Shown one piece after another: positions 62,942 through 64,000 of a stretch of 64,000 nt of DNA (its first letter is position 1; the number at the start of each line of letters is the position of its first letter). Made by a program: the position numbers and the translations under genes. This DNA is from an uncultured Collinsella sp. (GTDB lineage Bacteria; Actinomycetota; Coriobacteriia; Coriobacteriales; Coriobacteriaceae). Under the pieces are notes generated by a model, which saw only the letters and a program-made list of their open reading frames with translations, had not been told where the DNA came from and ran no database searches. The stretch lies in assembly GCA_934654835.1 (NCBI GenBank), contig CAKUGY010000005.1, positions 90,403 through 154,402 of the forward strand, given 5' to 3'.

Positions 62942-63523
62942 ATGTTGCGTTCACTTAGGTTGATTCCAATTCGCATGAAGGAGCGGTATAAAAGGGGCCA
63001 ATTCCTTAAATATGCCACTTGCGGAAAGAACCTCAGGGTCTCTGCGACTGCTGGCTGCGATTCCGCCGACCAAGGCTCAATTGTGATTGGGGACAACTGT
63101 GACATCGGAGCCCATCTTTCTGCCAAGAAAGATGCTCGAATTTCGATTGGCAATCGCACGACAATTCGCGGAGGCCTTGTAGGCGCGGCAGCCTCGATAA
63201 CCATCGGGAATGATGTAATCATCAGCAACGGCGTCCACATCTACGACAACAACAATCATCCTACCGATCCCAAGCGGCGTCTCGAGATGACACAATCAGG
63301 CAGTTTTTACGGCCCACTTTGGGAATGGGGCAGGTCTTCTAGGTCGTCAATCGTTATCGAAGACAACGTTTGGATTGGTGAGCGTTCTACAGTTCTTAAG
63401 GGAGTGACAATTGGAAGGGGGTCTATCGTCGGATGTGACTCCGTTGTCACAAAAAGCGTTCCGCCCTACAGCGTGGCATGTGGAAACCCCGCCAAGGTCG
63501 TTAAGCGTCTTAATGGGGAGTAA
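62942..63523 (+). CDS. Hexapeptide-repeat O-acetyltransferase
   Basis: 193 residues. Left-handed beta-helix repeats start at IVIGDNCDIGAHLSAKKDARISIGNRTTIRGGLVG and continue after an insert with NNNHPTDP (catalytic His region) to IVIEDNVWIGERSTVLKGVTIGRGSIVGCDSVVTKSVPPYSVACGNPAKVVKRL. The latter is the signature of the WcaF/NodL-like family. It probably O-acetylates one sugar of the repeat unit. AAGGAGAAA precedes the ATG. Cytosolic. Confidence 0.9.
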   Translation: MLRSLRLIPIRMKERYKRGQFLKYATCGKNLRVSATAGCDSADQGSIVIGDNCDIGAHLSAKKDARISIGNRTTIRGGLVGAAASITIGNDVIISNGVHIYDNNNHPTDPKRRLEMTQSGSFYGPLWEWGRSSRSSIVIEDNVWIGERSTVLKGVTIGRGSIVGCDSVVTKSVPPYSVACGNPAKVVKRLNGE

Positions 63524-63557
63524 TGTTCGGCTTAGGGCTGCTTTGAAAGGATTGAAA

Positions 63558-64000
63558 ATGCTTGAATCTATCAAGTTCAAGGACGATGGGCGTTTGAAAC
63601 TGTTAATCATCGTGGGAACCCGCCCCGAGGTCATCCGCCTGTCCGAGGTCATCAAGAAGTGCCGCCGCCACTTCGACTGCCTGCTGGCGCACACCGGGCA
63701 GAACTATGACTACACGCTCAACGGGATCTTCTTCCGCGACCTGTCGCTGGACGACCCTGACGTCTACTTGGACGCCGTCGGCGCCGACCTGGGCGAGACC
63801 GTGGGCAACATCATCGCCTCGAGCTACAAGCTCATGGTGCAGGTCAAGCCCGACGCCCTCCTGATCCTGGGTGACACCAACAGCTGCCTGTCCGCCATCG
63901 CGGCCAAGCGCCTGCACATCCCCATCTTCCACATGGAGGCGGGCAACCGCTGCAAGGACGAGTGCCTGCCCGAGGAGACCAACCGCCGCATCGTCGACGT
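63558..64000 (+). CDS. capG: UDP-sugar 2-epimerase CapG-like (3' end outside window)
   Basis: Third enzyme of UDP-L-FucNAc synthesis, epimerising C2. 147 residues are visible and the frame is still open at the window end. Signatures: IIVGTRPEVIRLSEVIKKC, AHTGQNYDYTLNGIFF, DALLILGDTNSCLSAIAAKRLHIPIFHMEAGNRC and PEETNRRIVDV. ETNR with EAGNR, rather than WecB's EEFNR, favours CapG/FnlC. The first 14 codons are AT-richer and encode an extra MLESIKFKDDGRLK; from about 63605 the sequence is very GC-rich, so a recombination joint near the 5' end is likely. Confidence 0.88.
   Translation, partial: MLESIKFKDDGRLKLLIIVGTRPEVIRLSEVIKKCRRHFDCLLAHTGQNYDYTLNGIFFRDLSLDDPDVYLDAVGADLGETVGNIIASSYKLMVQVKPDALLILGDTNSCLSAIAAKRLHIPIFHMEAGNRCKDECLPEETNRRIVD

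Overview
The window looks like a chromosomal segment of a high-GC, anaerobic-type actinobacterium of the Coriobacteriia, most likely Collinsella or a close relative. This is an inference from gene content: a fructose PTS, a Bacillus-type GlgC plus GlgD pair, LoaP, a fused SdaBA and strongly C/G-ending codons. No rRNA or marker tree was available to test it. Three tRNA genes are present (two identical tRNA-Glu and one tRNA-Ala). I saw no prophage, CRISPR array, rRNA or transposase gene.

Layout. 1-2.4 kb: the end of nadK overlapping recN. 2.6-10.5 kb: a fructose PTS island with an RpiR-type regulator (divergent), EIIBCA, HPr, EI and two tandem PfkB-family sugar-phosphate kinases. Operator-like dyads and structured intergenic elements lie between the genes. 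10.7-14.7 kb: CCA-adding enzyme, two tRNA-Glu, a YbhN-like membrane protein and a TetR regulator. 14.8-22 kb (minus strand): a MacA/MacB-type three-gene exporter, an L,D-transpeptidase and L-serine dehydratase. 22-31 kb: metK, then on the plus strand gltX, priA, def, fmt and rsmB. 31-45 kb (minus strand): an FmdB zinc ribbon, a GH13-MalQ fusion and a glycogen operon read glgB-glgP-glgC-glgD-glgA. 45-46.6 kb: a HAD phosphatase, thiamine pyrophosphokinase and tRNA-Ala. 47.4-64 kb: a capsule/exopolysaccharide operon that runs off the window end.

How the parts work together. Sugar enters through the PTS, is phosphorylated to the bisphosphate by the PfkB kinases, and surplus carbon can be stored and remobilised by the glgBPCDA enzymes and the amylase-glucanotransferase. 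The surface-polysaccharide operon begins with a long untranslated leader carrying a strong hairpin and a LoaP-type NusG paralogue. Next come an initiating glycosyl-phosphotransferase, several glycosyltransferases, CapE/CapF/CapG (UDP-L-FucNAc route), WecB/WecC (UDP-ManNAcA route), Wzy, Wzx and an acetyltransferase. One glycosyltransferase is broken at a run of nine G and would be restored by loss of one G, so it is a strong candidate for a phase-variable switch.

The less expected content lies in the intergenic DNA. There are several families of palindromic elements in two or more copies. One is a 121-129 bp element with conserved internal boxes and fully compensated, different stems in its two copies. 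The glycogen synthase and branching enzyme carry long histone-H1-like Ala/Lys/Thr/Pro tails. All functional statements rest on motif recognition by eye; no database search or folding calculation was run.
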